Numbered from the stretch's first letter, positions 1 through 8,644 are shown. The stretch: 64,000 bases of DNA from Asticcacaulis biprosthecium C19 (GCF_000204015.1 NZ_GL883079.1:468283-532282); one strand, 5' to 3'. The notes: generated from the letters alone by a model not told the origin. Numbers and translations are program-made.

Positions 1-496
1 AGCGGCCCAGCGTATCGAGCGCCCATTGCAGGGCGTACTCAACGCTTCTCTCCCGGACCCGTTCACGGCCGATATCGCCGAACTGCATCACCTGGACCAG
101 TGTGATGTCCTGATTTTCGATATCGGTATAGCTTAGCCCAAAACAGACCATGCCGACGGGCTTTTCGGCCGAACCGCCGCCGGGGCCGGCAATTCCGGTA
201 ACACTCAACGCCAAGTCGGCATTGGCAGCCGTGCGTGCCCCGTCGGCCATGGCGGCGGCGACCTCGAGGCTTACGGCGCCGTGGGCGATGAGCAGGACTT
301 CCGGGACGCCGGCCAGCGCCGTCTTGGCGGCATTGGAGTAGGTGATCAGGCCGGTCTCGAACACCTGCGATGATCCCGCTACCGAGGTGAGGGCGGCGGC
401 GATCAGTCCACCGGTGCAGCTTTCGACCGTGGCGATCGTCTTGCCTTGATCCTGCAGGCGGTGGACCAGTTCGGCGGCGAGTGACCTGCTGTTCAT
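1..496 (-). CDS. pncC: CinA-family nicotinamide-nucleotide amidase (PncC type), cut at window edge
   Basis: Translating the minus strand from the ATG at 494-496 gives MNSRSLAAELVHRLQ, then VESCTGGLIAAALT, the serine-containing active-site signature of the CinA C-terminal domain, and later GIAGPGGGSAEKPVG, a second family hallmark. PncC enzymes deamidate nicotinamide mononucleotide to nicotinic acid mononucleotide in pyridine nucleotide salvage. The stand-alone domain is usually about 160-165 residues and about 165 are visible, so only the last residues and the stop lie outside the window. An AAGGA-like ribosome site precedes the start by about 8 bases. The gene lies downstream of sodB on the same strand but is separated from it by a terminator, so it probably has its own promoter in the short gap. 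Family assignment is firm; the exact in vivo substrate is inferred from the family. Confidence 0.85.
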   Translation of the reverse strand, partial: MNSRSLAAELVHRLQDQGKTIATVESCTGGLIAAALTSVAGSSQVFETGLITYSNAAKTALAGVPEVLLIAHGAVSLEVAAAMADGARTAANADLALSVTGIAGPGGGSAEKPVGMVCFGLSYTDIENQDITLVQVMQFGDIGRERVRERSVEYALQWALDTLGR

Positions 497-532
497 GCAC
501 CTATCCTTGTCGACGGCCGCGACGGCGGGCAA

Positions 533-559
533 TAAAAAAAAGCGGTCCGAAGACCGCTT
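533..559 (-). terminator. Intrinsic terminator of sodB
   Basis: Stem AGCGGTC (541-547) pairs with GACCGCT (552-558) around a four-base loop. On the minus strand the stem is followed by an uninterrupted run of seven or more T, starting about 12 bases after the sodB stop codon. It separates sodB from the CinA-family gene. Confidence 0.85.
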
Positions 560-569
560 TTTCATTTCA

Positions 570-1181
570 TCAAACGCCCGGGTGAAGCGGAGCGTCAAGG
601 TTGGCATTGGCGAAGTCCCAATTGACCAGGCTGGTCAGGAAGGTCTCGATGAACTTGGGGCGCAGGTTCTGGTAGTCGAGATAGTAGGCGTGTTCCCAAA
701 CATCCAAGGTCAACAACGGCTTGTCGCCCTTGGTAAACGGGGTTTCGGCGTTGCCGGTCTTGGTGACCTTCAGCTTGCCATCCTCGCCCAGAACCAGCCA
801 CGCCCAACCCGAACCGAACTGGGTGGCACCGGCCGTCTTGAATTGCTCGACGAAGGCATCGTACGAGCCAAAGTCGACATTGATCTTATCGGCGATCGCG
901 CCGGTGGCTGCGCCGCCGCCATTGGGCTTCATCGACGACCAGAAGAAGGTGTGATTCCACACCTGCGCGGAATTGTTGAACACGCCCGGGTTCTTGCCGT
1001 CCGACGCCTTGACGATCTCGACCAGCGACAGGTTTTCGAATTCGGTGCCGGCGATCAGCTTGTTCAGGTTGTCGACATAGGCCTTGTGGTGCTTGGCGTG
1101 GTGGAAGCTGAAGGTATTGGCCGACATGTGCGGTTCCAGCGAATCGCTGGCGTAGGGCAGGGGCGGCAATTCGAAAGCCAT
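570..1181 (-). CDS. sodB: Superoxide dismutase, iron type
   Basis: A 203-residue cytoplasmic protein of normal length for the Fe/Mn superoxide dismutase family, which converts superoxide to oxygen and hydrogen peroxide. The four expected metal ligands are visible: His27 in FSFHHAKHH, His77 in VWNHTFFW, and Asp160 and His164 in DVWEHAYY. The stretch AGATQFGSGWAWLV resembles the iron-dependent branch more than the manganese branch, but metal choice cannot be proved from sequence. A GAGG ribosome site lies about 8 bases before the ATG. The gene has its own promoter (1226-1254) and terminator (533-559), so it appears monocistronic. Confidence 0.95.
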   Translation of the reverse strand: MAFELPPLPYASDSLEPHMSANTFSFHHAKHHKAYVDNLNKLIAGTEFENLSLVEIVKASDGKNPGVFNNSAQVWNHTFFWSSMKPNGGGAATGAIADKINVDFGSYDAFVEQFKTAGATQFGSGWAWLVLGEDGKLKVTKTGNAETPFTKGDKPLLTLDVWEHAYYLDYQNLRPKFIETFLTSLVNWDFANANLDAPLHPGV

Positions 1182-1225
1182 GACAAACCTCGTTGCAATA
1201 GGGGAGGAGACGCAGTTACCCGGCT

Positions 1226-1254
1226 CATATATTGGGCGCCCATAGCCATTTCAA
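1226..1254 (-). promoter_or_regulatory. Predicted sigma70-type promoter of sodB
   Basis: On the minus strand TTGAAA (1249-1254) is followed after exactly 17 bases by TATATG (1226-1231), placing transcription start near 1219, about 38 bases before the sodB ATG. The spacer holds the palindrome GGGCGCCC. Prediction by consensus only. Confidence 0.5.
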
Positions 1255-1260
1255 GGCCAA

Positions 1261-1287
1261 GTTTACTGAGAATGCTTCGCAGTAAAC
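1261..1287 (-). repeat. Perfect 8-bp inverted repeat between ispDF and sodB
   Basis: GTTTACTG (1261-1268) and CAGTAAAC (1280-1287) are perfect inverted arms around 11 bases. It lies just after the ispDF stop and immediately upstream of the predicted sodB -35 box. It could be a weak 3' hairpin for ispDF (no T run follows) or an operator for sodB. Neither role can be chosen from sequence. Confidence 0.4.
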
Positions 1288-1306
1288 CATAGAAACATAA
1301 GGGTTT

Positions 1307-2428
1307 TCATATTTCAATGGCACAGACCGCCTGGGCGGCCAGCCCTTCCTGACGACCGGTAAAGCCCATGCCCTCGGTCGTGGTCGCCTTGACGCTGACG
1401 CGGTCGATGGCGATGCCGAGGATTTCGGCCAACCGCGCGCGCATGGCTTCGCGGTGCGGTTTGATCCTGGGGCGTTCGCAGATCAGGGTAACATCGACAT
1501 TGACGATGCTGCCCCCCCTTTGCGTAATCAGATCAACAGCATGCAGCAAGAACCTGTCGCTGGAGGCCCCCTTCCACTGCGGATCAGTTGGTGGGAAATG
1601 GTCGCCGATATCGCCCAGACCGGCTGCGCCCAACAGGGCATCGGTCAGGGCATGCAGGCCGGCATCAGCATCGCTATGGCCGATCAAGGTCTGGGTGTGG
1701 ACGATTTCCACGCCGCACAGCCAGACACTGTCGCCTTCGCCCCAGCGATGGGCGTCAAAGCCCTGGCCGATCCGGATCTGTTTTGCGGGCTTGTCCATCA
1801 GGGCTTCCAATAAAGAAAAATCGACGGGATAGGTCAGTTTGTGCAGCCGAACATCGCCTTCGACCAGGGCGACCTCGATCCCCGCTGCGGCCGCCACAGT
1901 GGCTTCGTCGGTCGCTGGGCCACCCGACCAGATCTCGTAGGCTCTGACGATATCGCCAAAGCGGAACGCCTGGGGAGTCTGGGCGCGCCACAGGCCGTCA
2001 CGCGACGGTGCGCCAGTCACCACCTCCGCGCCGGATTTCAGAGAATCTGTTATCGGCAGCGCCAGAATTGCCGCACGTCGCGTCTCAAGACTATGCAATA
2101 GCGCATTGATATGGCGTGACTTTAACAGAGGTCTAGCCGCATCATGAATAAGCACCAGGTCTCGTTCGTCCGCAGCAAGCGCCCGCAGCCCGTTGATCAC
2201 CGAACCGGCCCGGTCGGTACCACCGGCGACAATGGTCGCCTGCTCGCCATAGCGCTGCGTTGCCTGAACGACGTCGTCGGCGGGCACGACAACGACAATT
2301 TGCGCCGCGCCGGCAAAGGCTGACACCGACCAGTCGAGGACAGGCCGGCCACCCAGCGGCATCCATTGCTTCTTGCCGCGCGATCGTGAACCGGATCCGC
2401 CGGCGACAATGATGGCGTGCCAGGTCAT
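1307..2428 (-). CDS. ispDF: Bifunctional IspD/IspF enzyme of the MEP isoprenoid pathway
   Basis: A 373-residue fusion typical of alphaproteobacteria. The N-terminal half (about 1-215) is 2-C-methyl-D-erythritol 4-phosphate cytidylyltransferase, with the nucleotide-binding loop AGGSGSRSRGKKQWMPLGG and the HDAARPL motif. The C-terminal half (about 218-373) is 2-C-methyl-D-erythritol 2,4-cyclodiphosphate synthase, with the metal-binding GFDAHRW, GHSDADAGLHALTDALLG and the closing TTTEGMGFTGRQEG. The protein therefore performs two non-consecutive steps, IspE acting between them. Its ATG overlaps the stop of the upstream GNAT gene by four bases (ATGA), so the two are co-transcribed and probably translationally coupled. 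No missing catalytic residue was seen. Confidence 0.95.
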   Translation of the reverse strand: MTWHAIIVAGGSGSRSRGKKQWMPLGGRPVLDWSVSAFAGAAQIVVVVPADDVVQATQRYGEQATIVAGGTDRAGSVINGLRALAADERDLVLIHDAARPLLKSRHINALLHSLETRRAAILALPITDSLKSGAEVVTGAPSRDGLWRAQTPQAFRFGDIVRAYEIWSGGPATDEATVAAAAGIEVALVEGDVRLHKLTYPVDFSLLEALMDKPAKQIRIGQGFDAHRWGEGDSVWLCGVEIVHTQTLIGHSDADAGLHALTDALLGAAGLGDIGDHFPPTDPQWKGASSDRFLLHAVDLITQRGGSIVNVDVTLICERPRIKPHREAMRARLAEILGIAIDRVSVKATTTEGMGFTGRQEGLAAQAVCAIEI

Positions 2429-2853
2429 ACGTTTGTCTCGAAATGAAAGGCTTGAATGGTCAAACCCTCACGGAAATAGAATTTGTGCGCCTGTGTGCGG
2501 TGGGTACCACTGTCCAGCCTGAGTTGAGCGCAACCTTCTTCGCGTGCAAGGTCTTTCATCCAGTTCAGGAGATTTTTTCCGTAACCCTTTGATCGAGCCT
2601 CATCTATTGTTACCAAGTCATCGACATAGAGGATCTTCCCTGAGACCAGCCATTCGTGGACGCGGAACCCGGCGCAGGCCACAACTGCTCCTGCATCTTC
2701 AACATAGGCCAACCGCCAGTCGGCCATAGACCGCTGGCGATCGATGCGAGCTATCAGATCGTCGGCATCAATGACATGCGGACGTAACAACTGGATAACC
2801 GGGAAACAGCGCCGGAAATCGTCTTCGCTGACGGCCAGTTTGACTTCGGGCAT
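2425..2853 (-). CDS. GNAT-family N-acetyltransferase
   Basis: About 142 residues with the GNAT fold: a substrate-side segment DAGAVVACAGFRVHEWL, then VDDLVTIDEARSKGYGKNLL, which carries the R/Q-x-x-G-x-G/A acetyl-CoA pyrophosphate loop (here RSKGYG), and the closing strand HKFYFREGL. An in-frame GTG allows a longer reading to 2910, but the ATG at 2851-2853 has a strong AAGGAG site 8 bases upstream and is preferred. It is the first gene of a pair with ispDF and is divergent from dusB. The acceptor substrate cannot be told; small GNATs of this type act on amines, antibiotics or protein N-termini. No link to isoprenoid synthesis is implied by the overlap. Confidence 0.8.
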   Translation of the reverse strand: MPEVKLAVSEDDFRRCFPVIQLLRPHVIDADDLIARIDRQRSMADWRLAYVEDAGAVVACAGFRVHEWLVSGKILYVDDLVTIDEARSKGYGKNLLNWMKDLAREEGCAQLRLDSGTHRTQAHKFYFREGLTIQAFHFETNV

Positions 2854-2929
2854 GAGCAGACTCCTTCGCCAGCCTTCTAAAACTGCCACGGGCATTCCCA
2901 CAAGCGCCATTTTCCGTTAAAGCCCCCTC

Positions 2930-3910
2930 ATGACCAAGGGTTTGACCATAGGCGACGTGACTATCGACGGCCGGGTGCTGATCGCACCGATGACCGGCGT
3001 ATCCGATCTGCCTTTCCGTCGTGTGGCGGCGAAACTCGGCGCACCTTATGCTGCGACAGAGATGGTGGCCTGCGCCGACATGAGTCGGCCCGAGATTGTC
3101 CGCAAGGCTCAATTGGGCGACCACGCCGGCCTGAAGATCGTGCAACTGGTCGGCCGCGACCCGGAACACATCGCCCACGGCGCCCGTCTGGCCGAAGAGT
3201 CAGGTGCTGATATTGTCGACCTCAACTTCGGCTGTCCGGCCAAGGAGGTCATCGGTGTGCTCTGCGGTTCGGCCCTGATGCGTGACCTGGATCAGGCCGA
3301 ACGCATTATGACAGCGGCCCTCAAGGCGACATCAAGACCTGTGACGGTCAAGATGCGGCTGGGCTGGGATGATGACTCGCAAAACGCGCCGGAACTTGCG
3401 CAGCGGGCGGAAAAACTGGGTATCAAGGCGCTGACGGTCCACGGTCGTACCCGCCAGCAATTCTACAAGGGCGAAGCCAACTGGCATGCGGTGGCGCATG
3501 TCAAAAGCGCGGTCCGCATTCCGGTTATCGTGAACGGCGATATTGTCGACCTGGGGTCTGCCCGGGATGCGCTGCACCAGTCCGGAGCCGACGGACTGAT
3601 GATTGGCCGCGGTATCTACGGACGGCCGTGGTTCGCTCATGACCTGAACCACGCGCTGAACGACAACGATATGCCGTCACGCGATGTTGCCGATCGGGCT
3701 GACATTGTTGTCGAACATATGAACGACAGCCTGGCCTTTTACGGCAAAGCGCTTGGCCTGCGTATGTTCAAGAAGCATCTGGGGGCCTATGTTGAAGGCG
3801 CGCCCTACCATGATGATCCTTCGGTGCGTCGCCAGGATAAGGCGAGGTTGTGCCGCATGGACGATTCCGCCCAAATCGAAAACGCCCTGCGCACCCTGTT
3901 CAGTCGCTAG
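2930..3910 (+). CDS. dusB: tRNA-dihydrouridine synthase B
   Basis: A 326-residue FMN-dependent TIM-barrel enzyme that reduces specific uridines in the tRNA D-loop using NADPH. Family motifs are in order: LIAPMTGVSDLPFR near the N-terminus, NFGCPAKEV with the catalytic cysteine near residue 104, VKMRLGWDD, VHGRTRQQFYKG, VNGDIVD, and the FMN phosphate segment GLMIGRGIYGRPW. The C-terminal helical tRNA-binding part follows from about residue 240. In alphaproteobacteria this gene (historically nifR3) usually heads the ntrB-ntrC-ntrY-ntrX cluster; here ntrY follows after a gap of about 75-150 bases, with no ntrBC between. Confidence 0.95.
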   Translation: MTKGLTIGDVTIDGRVLIAPMTGVSDLPFRRVAAKLGAPYAATEMVACADMSRPEIVRKAQLGDHAGLKIVQLVGRDPEHIAHGARLAEESGADIVDLNFGCPAKEVIGVLCGSALMRDLDQAERIMTAALKATSRPVTVKMRLGWDDDSQNAPELAQRAEKLGIKALTVHGRTRQQFYKGEANWHAVAHVKSAVRIPVIVNGDIVDLGSARDALHQSGADGLMIGRGIYGRPWFAHDLNHALNDNDMPSRDVADRADIVVEHMNDSLAFYGKALGLRMFKKHLGAYVEGAPYHDDPSVRRQDKARLCRMDDSAQIENALRTLFSR

Positions 3911-4058
3911 GTCGTAACAATTGCGGTCAAATCTGCGATAATTTGACGCTTTGGCGCAACATTCCTGTTGATATTCGGACACAGTAGTGCACAAATGCCA
4001 CGGAACCAGAACGTGGTGGTGTTGGGTCTTGAAAGACACATCCTTGAAACGACGGAGC

Positions 4059-6317
4059 ATGCATTTCCTGTTGCGCGGCATCAGGGATATCCGCTCAGCC
4101 GGCCTGAAAAGGCTTTTGCTGGGTGCGGGTTATGGTGCTTCCTTCCTCACGACCGCGTTTATTGTCTGGCTCATTCTTGAAGGCCCTGGAACGGCGCCGA
4201 TCAGCCAGACCAGCGCCTATCTCCTGATCGTGGCCTGTCTCAATCTGATCCTGCTGTTGGGGCTACTGGCGGGCGTCGTTGTGCGGGTGGCGGCGATCGC
4301 GCGCAGTCGTGGTGCCGACGCCGGAGCAAGGCTGCACCTGCGTTTCGTCTTTCTGTTTTCACTGGCCGCTGTCACGCCGGCGATTATCGTCGCCCTGATG
4401 TTCGGATTCCTGAACCGTGGGTTCGACACCTGGTTCGAGCAAAAGGTCAATGACACGGTCGAAAATGGGGCCGCCCTGGCCAGCAATTACCTGGCCTCAG
4501 AACGCAGCGTCGCCAGCGACGCCATGACGGCGTTGCAGGCGCAACTTCAATCCGAACGGGCCCACGCTCTTTATCCGGACCGGGTGGCATTTTCCCAAGC
4601 CCTGAAACAGGTTGTCGAAGATCAGGGTGTCATGACGGCCCTCTATATCATCGACCGAGAAGGGCAGATTCTGGCGCAGGCCGAAACCGCCGAGGCGCCG
4701 ATCTATGTGGCGCCGGCGTCGAATATTCTGTCATTTGTGACGGCCGAAGGTCCGCTTCTGGCGGAATATCCCGGGCCTGACGCGCAACGCGTTGTCTACA
4801 CACTGCCAGGGTACGAGGGCGCCTACCTCTATGGCGTCCGCCTGTTGCCGGAAGGCATTTTTGCCCGGTTGCGCGGCGCTGAGGATGCCATCAGCGAATA
4901 TCGCGGCGTGCGCCAGGACCGAAATCGCAGCCAGGCCTTGTTCATCATGACCTATGTCGAGGCTGTTCTGCTGGTGCTGATCGGCGCCATCTGGGGCGGG
5001 ACGTCGGCAGCGGAAAGTATCGCCGTGCCTGTGGCCCGACTTGTGCAGGCGGCGGACAAGGTCGCCAGTGGGGATTTGAACGCACGAGTCATGACAGCCC
5101 GCCAATCCGAAGATATCGCCGTGCTGTCACGCGCTTTCAATCGCATGACCTCGGATCTGCAAAGTCAGCGGCAGGCCTTGAAACAGGCCGGCGACGAGGC
5201 CGAAACGCGGCGCCGCTTTATCGAAACCGTGCTGTCCGAGATCAGCGCCGGCATCGTCGGCCTGGACGAAGACGAACAGATTTCGGCCATCAACCGCCAC
5301 GCCGCCAACTTTATCGGCATCGCCAAGGATGAGGCCGCCGGTCTCAAGATTCGCGACGTAGCCCCTGAAATCGCTGAGCTTTTGGACAAGGTCTCGGTGC
5401 ATCGCGTCGAAGAGCAGGAGGTTGACCTGGTCCGCCGTGGCGAAACGCGACGTGTCCGTGTTCGCGTCTCGGGCCTGGAGACCGGCGGCGCCGTTTTGAC
5501 CTTCGACGATATAACCCGACTGATTGCGGCCCAGCGCAACGCCGCCTGGAAAGACGTGGCCCGGCGCATCGCCCACGAAATCAAAAATCCGCTGACCCCG
5601 ATCCAACTGTCGGCCGAGCGTCTGCGCCGTAAATACCGCGCCCAGATTGAGACAGATGTCGAAACCTTCGATCGCCTGAATGATACCATCATCCGGCAGG
5701 TTGGCGATATCGGTCGCATGGTCGACGAATTTGCCTCGTTCGCCCGCATGCCGGCACCGAACTTCGCCGAGGAAGAAGCCGCGGAACTGGTGCGTTCGTG
5801 CGTCTTCTCGCAACGTGTGGCCAGGGCCGATATCGTCATCGACATTGTTGAGCCCTTGCCCGAACTGCGTGTCGTCTGCGATGGCCGCATGCTGGGTCAA
5901 GCCCTGGGCAATGTGCTGAAAAACGGCGGAGAGGCCATCTCGTCGCGTCTGCTGCGTGACCGCGGCACCGATGTGGTTGAGCCTGCCGACGGCATTGTCG
6001 GCCACCTGCGCGTCGAGATGACGGCAGAGGACGGCTTCCTGATCATCACGGTCGAGGATGATGGGATAGGCCTGCCCGAAAAGGACCGTGACCGTTTGAC
6101 TGAACCCTATGTCACAACGCGTGAAAAGGGTACCGGTCTGGGACTGGCAATTGTGAAGCGTATTCTGGAAGACCACGGCGGTGAGTTCTGGCTGACCGAC
6201 GCGGTGCATCTCAACGGCGCGCGGGCCGTCTTGCGTCTGCCGCGCCAGCAGTCGGGTCTTCTCCCGACTGGTACTGATGTTTCGGCCTTGGCCGGAAGTA
6301 AGCTGATGAGGGTCTGA
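4059..6317 (+). CDS. ntrY: Nitrogen-regulation sensor histidine kinase NtrY
   Basis: A membrane sensor kinase of about 752 residues. Three hydrophobic helices occupy the first 120 residues (for example FLTTAFIVWLILEG and AYLLIVACLNLILLLGLLA), then a periplasmic sensing part to about residue 285, another membrane segment (ALFIMTYVEAVLLVLIGAIWGG), a HAMP linker (VPVARLVQAADKVASGDLNAR), a PAS domain, and the kinase core. The phosphorylated histidine is in ARRIAHEIKNPLTPIQL (about residue 506); ATP-binding boxes NVLKNGGEAI, VEDDGIGLP and GTGLGLAIVKRI follow. An in-frame GTG at 3987 would add 24 residues with no ribosome site; the ATG at 4059 follows GACGGAG and is preferred, though its spacing is short. 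The stop overlaps ntrX by one base. It phosphorylates NtrX and is tied to nitrogen, redox or envelope control in relatives. Confidence 0.9.
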   Translation: MHFLLRGIRDIRSAGLKRLLLGAGYGASFLTTAFIVWLILEGPGTAPISQTSAYLLIVACLNLILLLGLLAGVVVRVAAIARSRGADAGARLHLRFVFLFSLAAVTPAIIVALMFGFLNRGFDTWFEQKVNDTVENGAALASNYLASERSVASDAMTALQAQLQSERAHALYPDRVAFSQALKQVVEDQGVMTALYIIDREGQILAQAETAEAPIYVAPASNILSFVTAEGPLLAEYPGPDAQRVVYTLPGYEGAYLYGVRLLPEGIFARLRGAEDAISEYRGVRQDRNRSQALFIMTYVEAVLLVLIGAIWGGTSAAESIAVPVARLVQAADKVASGDLNARVMTARQSEDIAVLSRAFNRMTSDLQSQRQALKQAGDEAETRRRFIETVLSEISAGIVGLDEDEQISAINRHAANFIGIAKDEAAGLKIRDVAPEIAELLDKVSVHRVEEQEVDLVRRGETRRVRVRVSGLETGGAVLTFDDITRLIAAQRNAAWKDVARRIAHEIKNPLTPIQLSAERLRRKYRAQIETDVETFDRLNDTIIRQVGDIGRMVDEFASFARMPAPNFAEEEAAELVRSCVFSQRVARADIVIDIVEPLPELRVVCDGRMLGQALGNVLKNGGEAISSRLLRDRGTDVVEPADGIVGHLRVEMTAEDGFLIITVEDDGIGLPEKDRDRLTEPYVTTREKGTGLGLAIVKRILEDHGGEFWLTDAVHLNGARAVLRLPRQQSGLLPTGTDVSALAGSKLMRV

Positions 6318-7717
6318 TGAAAGTATCGTCTGGCGTAGATATTCTGGTTGTCGACGACGAAGCCGACATCCGCGAACTGATTGCGGGTATCCTGGAGGAC
6401 GAAGGTTACGCGGTTCGCACCGCCGCCGACTCCAATGCGGCCTTGCGAGCTATCAAGGCGCGTAAGCCTAGCCTGTGCGTGCTCGACATCTGGATGCAGG
6501 GTGGCGGCCTTGACGGCATAGAGTTGCTGAGCGTCATCCATGAGCTGGACCCCGACATTCCGGCCATCATGATCTCAGGTCACGGCACAATCGAAACAGC
6601 GGTGACGGCGATCAAGCGGGGGGCGTTCGATTTCATCGAAAAGCCTTTCAAAACCGAGCGCTTGATCATGGTTGTTCAGCGCGCGCTTGAAGTCACCAGC
6701 CTGCGGCGGGAAAACAAGCGGCTGCGCTCTCAGGCGGTTGTGCCGGACGGATTGATCGGCAATTCGGCAGCGGCGCAACTGCTGCGCTCAACCATCGCCA
6801 AGGTGGCGCCCGCCAACTCGCGCATCATGATCTCCGGTCCGGCCGGTTCCGGCAAGGAACTGGTGGCGCGGATGATCCACGACGCTTCGCCGCGGGCACG
6901 CTGTGAATTTGTGCCGATCTCGGCTGCGGGCATGACGCCGGAACGGCTGGATGTTGAACTCTTCGGCGAGGAAGGCGAGGGCGGCAAGCCGCGCAAGATC
7001 GGCGTGTTCGAACGTGCGCATGGCGGAACGCTGTTCCTCGACGAAGTCGCCGACATGCCGCCGGAATCCCAAAGCCGCATTCTCCGGGTCCTCGTCGAAC
7101 AACGCTTCCAGCGCGTCGGCGGCGCCCAGGACGTCCAGGTCGACGTGCGGGTGATATCCTCGACCTCCAAGGATCTGGCCCAGGAGATCTCAGCCGCCCG
7201 TTTCCGCGAAGACCTGTTCCACCGCCTCAACGTCGTTCCGGTGCGGGTCCCAGGCCTGTCTGAGCGCCGCAGCGATATCGCCGAACTGGTGACCTACTTC
7301 ATAGAGCGCATCGCAGCGGCGCAGGGCCTGGCGCGGCGCACCCTGTCGGAAGACGCTATGGCGACCTTGCAGGTCCACGAATGGCCCGGCAATGTCCGGC
7401 AACTGCGCAACAATATTGAGCGGCTGCTGATCCTGGCCTCGGGGTCCCCCAACGAGCCGATCACCGCCCAGATGCTGCCGTCGGAAGTGGTCGAGTCGGC
7501 CGTAGCCGGCGCCATTCGTCCGGAACGGATCATTGCCCTGCCGCTGCGCGACGCCCGTGAAGTGTTCGAGCGCGAGTATCTGTCGTCCCAGATTGTCCGT
7601 TTCGGCGGCAATATTTCGCGCACCGCCACCTTTATCGGCATGGAACGTTCGGCGCTTCACCGCAAGCTCAAGTCGTTGGGCCTGGCCCACGTCCGCGGCG
7701 AGGAAGAGGACGCTTAA
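6317..7717 (+). CDS. ntrX: Response regulator NtrX (AAA+ domain, no GAFTGA loop)
   Basis: A 466-residue regulator. Residues 1-120 are a receiver with DD at 13-14 and phosphoacceptor Asp57 in VLDIWMQGG. An AAA+ ATPase follows: Walker A GPAGSGKELVARM, Walker B GTLFLDEVADMP, sensor segments around RFREDLFHRLNVVPVRVP and the WPGNVRQLRNNIERL element. The C-terminus is a Fis-type helix-turn-helix (GGNISRTATFIGMERSALHRKLKSLG, about 430-460, quoted only as its key region). Where sigma54 activators have GAFTGA, this protein reads EEGEGGKPRKIG, so classical sigma54 activation is unlikely; that matches other alphaproteobacterial NtrX proteins. Its ATG overlaps the ntrY stop (TGATG), the usual cognate-pair arrangement. 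Confidence 0.93.
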   Translation: MKVSSGVDILVVDDEADIRELIAGILEDEGYAVRTAADSNAALRAIKARKPSLCVLDIWMQGGGLDGIELLSVIHELDPDIPAIMISGHGTIETAVTAIKRGAFDFIEKPFKTERLIMVVQRALEVTSLRRENKRLRSQAVVPDGLIGNSAAAQLLRSTIAKVAPANSRIMISGPAGSGKELVARMIHDASPRARCEFVPISAAGMTPERLDVELFGEEGEGGKPRKIGVFERAHGGTLFLDEVADMPPESQSRILRVLVEQRFQRVGGAQDVQVDVRVISSTSKDLAQEISAARFREDLFHRLNVVPVRVPGLSERRSDIAELVTYFIERIAAAQGLARRTLSEDAMATLQVHEWPGNVRQLRNNIERLLILASGSPNEPITAQMLPSEVVESAVAGAIRPERIIALPLRDAREVFEREYLSSQIVRFGGNISRTATFIGMERSALHRKLKSLGLAHVRGEEEDA

Positions 7718-7722
7718 GCTTC

Positions 7723-8583
7723 ATGCGTACCGCCTATGTCAATGGCGCCTATGTGCGCCAGTCCGAAGCCGTCGTCTCGATCGAAGACCGCGGCTATCAG
7801 TTCGCCGATGCCGTCTACGAGGTATGGTCGGTCTTCGACGGTCGTTTGGCCGATCTCGAAGGCCACCTGAACCGACTGGAACGGTCGCTGGGCGAGTTGA
7901 AAATCGCCACGCCGATGCCGCGCAATTCGCTGCTGGTCGTTTTAAACGAAGTGGTTCGCCGCAATCGAGTCCGCGAAGGCATGGTCTACCTGCAGATTTC
8001 GCGCGGCGTGGCGCCACGCGACCACGTCTTCCCGGAAAATGTCCGTCCGGCCATGGTCGTTACGGCCCGGCCGGTTGACCGCGATGCCGCCGCGAAGAAG
8101 GCCCTGACCGGCATCAAGGCCAAATCCATGCCGGATATCCGCTGGGGCCGGTGCGACATCAAGACGGTAGGGCTCCTGCCCAATGTCCTGGCGAAGCAGG
8201 CGGCGAAAGAGGACGGCGCAGGGGAAGTTATCTTTGTCGACAAGAATGGCTATGTCACCGAAGGCGGGTCGACCAATGTCTACATGGTCGACGCCGACGG
8301 TATCATCCTGACCCGAGACCTGAAGGCCAACATCCTGGCCGGCGTGACGCGACTCACCCTGCTGGACATGGTGAGTGATACCGGTCTCGAAATCCGTCAG
8401 GTAGCGTTCACCCTGGAGGCCGCGAAGGCCGCGTCAGAGGTGTTTATTACCGCTGCGACGTCGTTGGTGATGCCAATCGTGGCGATCGACGGTCACCCTG
8501 TTGGTGAAGGCAAGCCCGGCCCTGTGGCAAGCGCCCTAAGGGATTCCTACATCAGCCATGCCAGGCGGACCGCGTCGGCGTAA
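7723..8583 (+). CDS. dat: D-amino-acid aminotransferase (PLP fold type IV)
   Basis: A 286-residue class IV aminotransferase. It opens with AYVNGAYV and IEDRGYQFADAVYEV, carries the PLP lysine Lys147 in RCDIKTVGLLPNVLAKQAA, then EVIFVDKNGYVTEGGSTNVYMV and the phosphate-binding VTRLTLLDM region. RCDIKT and the early RGYQF box match D-alanine transaminases better than branched-chain or aminodeoxychorismate enzymes, so it probably interconverts D-Ala/D-Glu and their keto acids for peptidoglycan supply. It lies five bases after ntrX on the same strand and is likely co-transcribed with it; this position between ntrX and hfq recurs in related genomes. Substrate assignment is from motif similarity. 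Confidence 0.85.
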   Translation: MRTAYVNGAYVRQSEAVVSIEDRGYQFADAVYEVWSVFDGRLADLEGHLNRLERSLGELKIATPMPRNSLLVVLNEVVRRNRVREGMVYLQISRGVAPRDHVFPENVRPAMVVTARPVDRDAAAKKALTGIKAKSMPDIRWGRCDIKTVGLLPNVLAKQAAKEDGAGEVIFVDKNGYVTEGGSTNVYMVDADGIILTRDLKANILAGVTRLTLLDMVSDTGLEIRQVAFTLEAAKAASEVFITAATSLVMPIVAIDGHPVGEGKPGPVASALRDSYISHARRTASA

Positions 8584-8614
8584 ACAGTCGCAAAATAAAT
8601 TTACCGCAGTGCGG

Positions 8615-8644
8615 TTGAAATAGCAGAGGTTATTTGCCTATTAT
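8615..8644 (+). promoter_or_regulatory. Predicted sigma70-type promoter of hfq
   Basis: TTGAAA (8615-8620) and TATTAT (8639-8644) are separated by 18 bases in the 126-base gap between dat and hfq. A transcript would start near 8651 and give a leader of about 60 bases containing a GGGG...CCCC hairpin. This would let hfq-hflX be expressed apart from ntrYX. Confidence 0.45.

Noticed and set aside
495-1292. Long plus-strand frame opposite sodB
   Set aside because: Antisense shadow of a well-supported sodB gene; no family resemblance.
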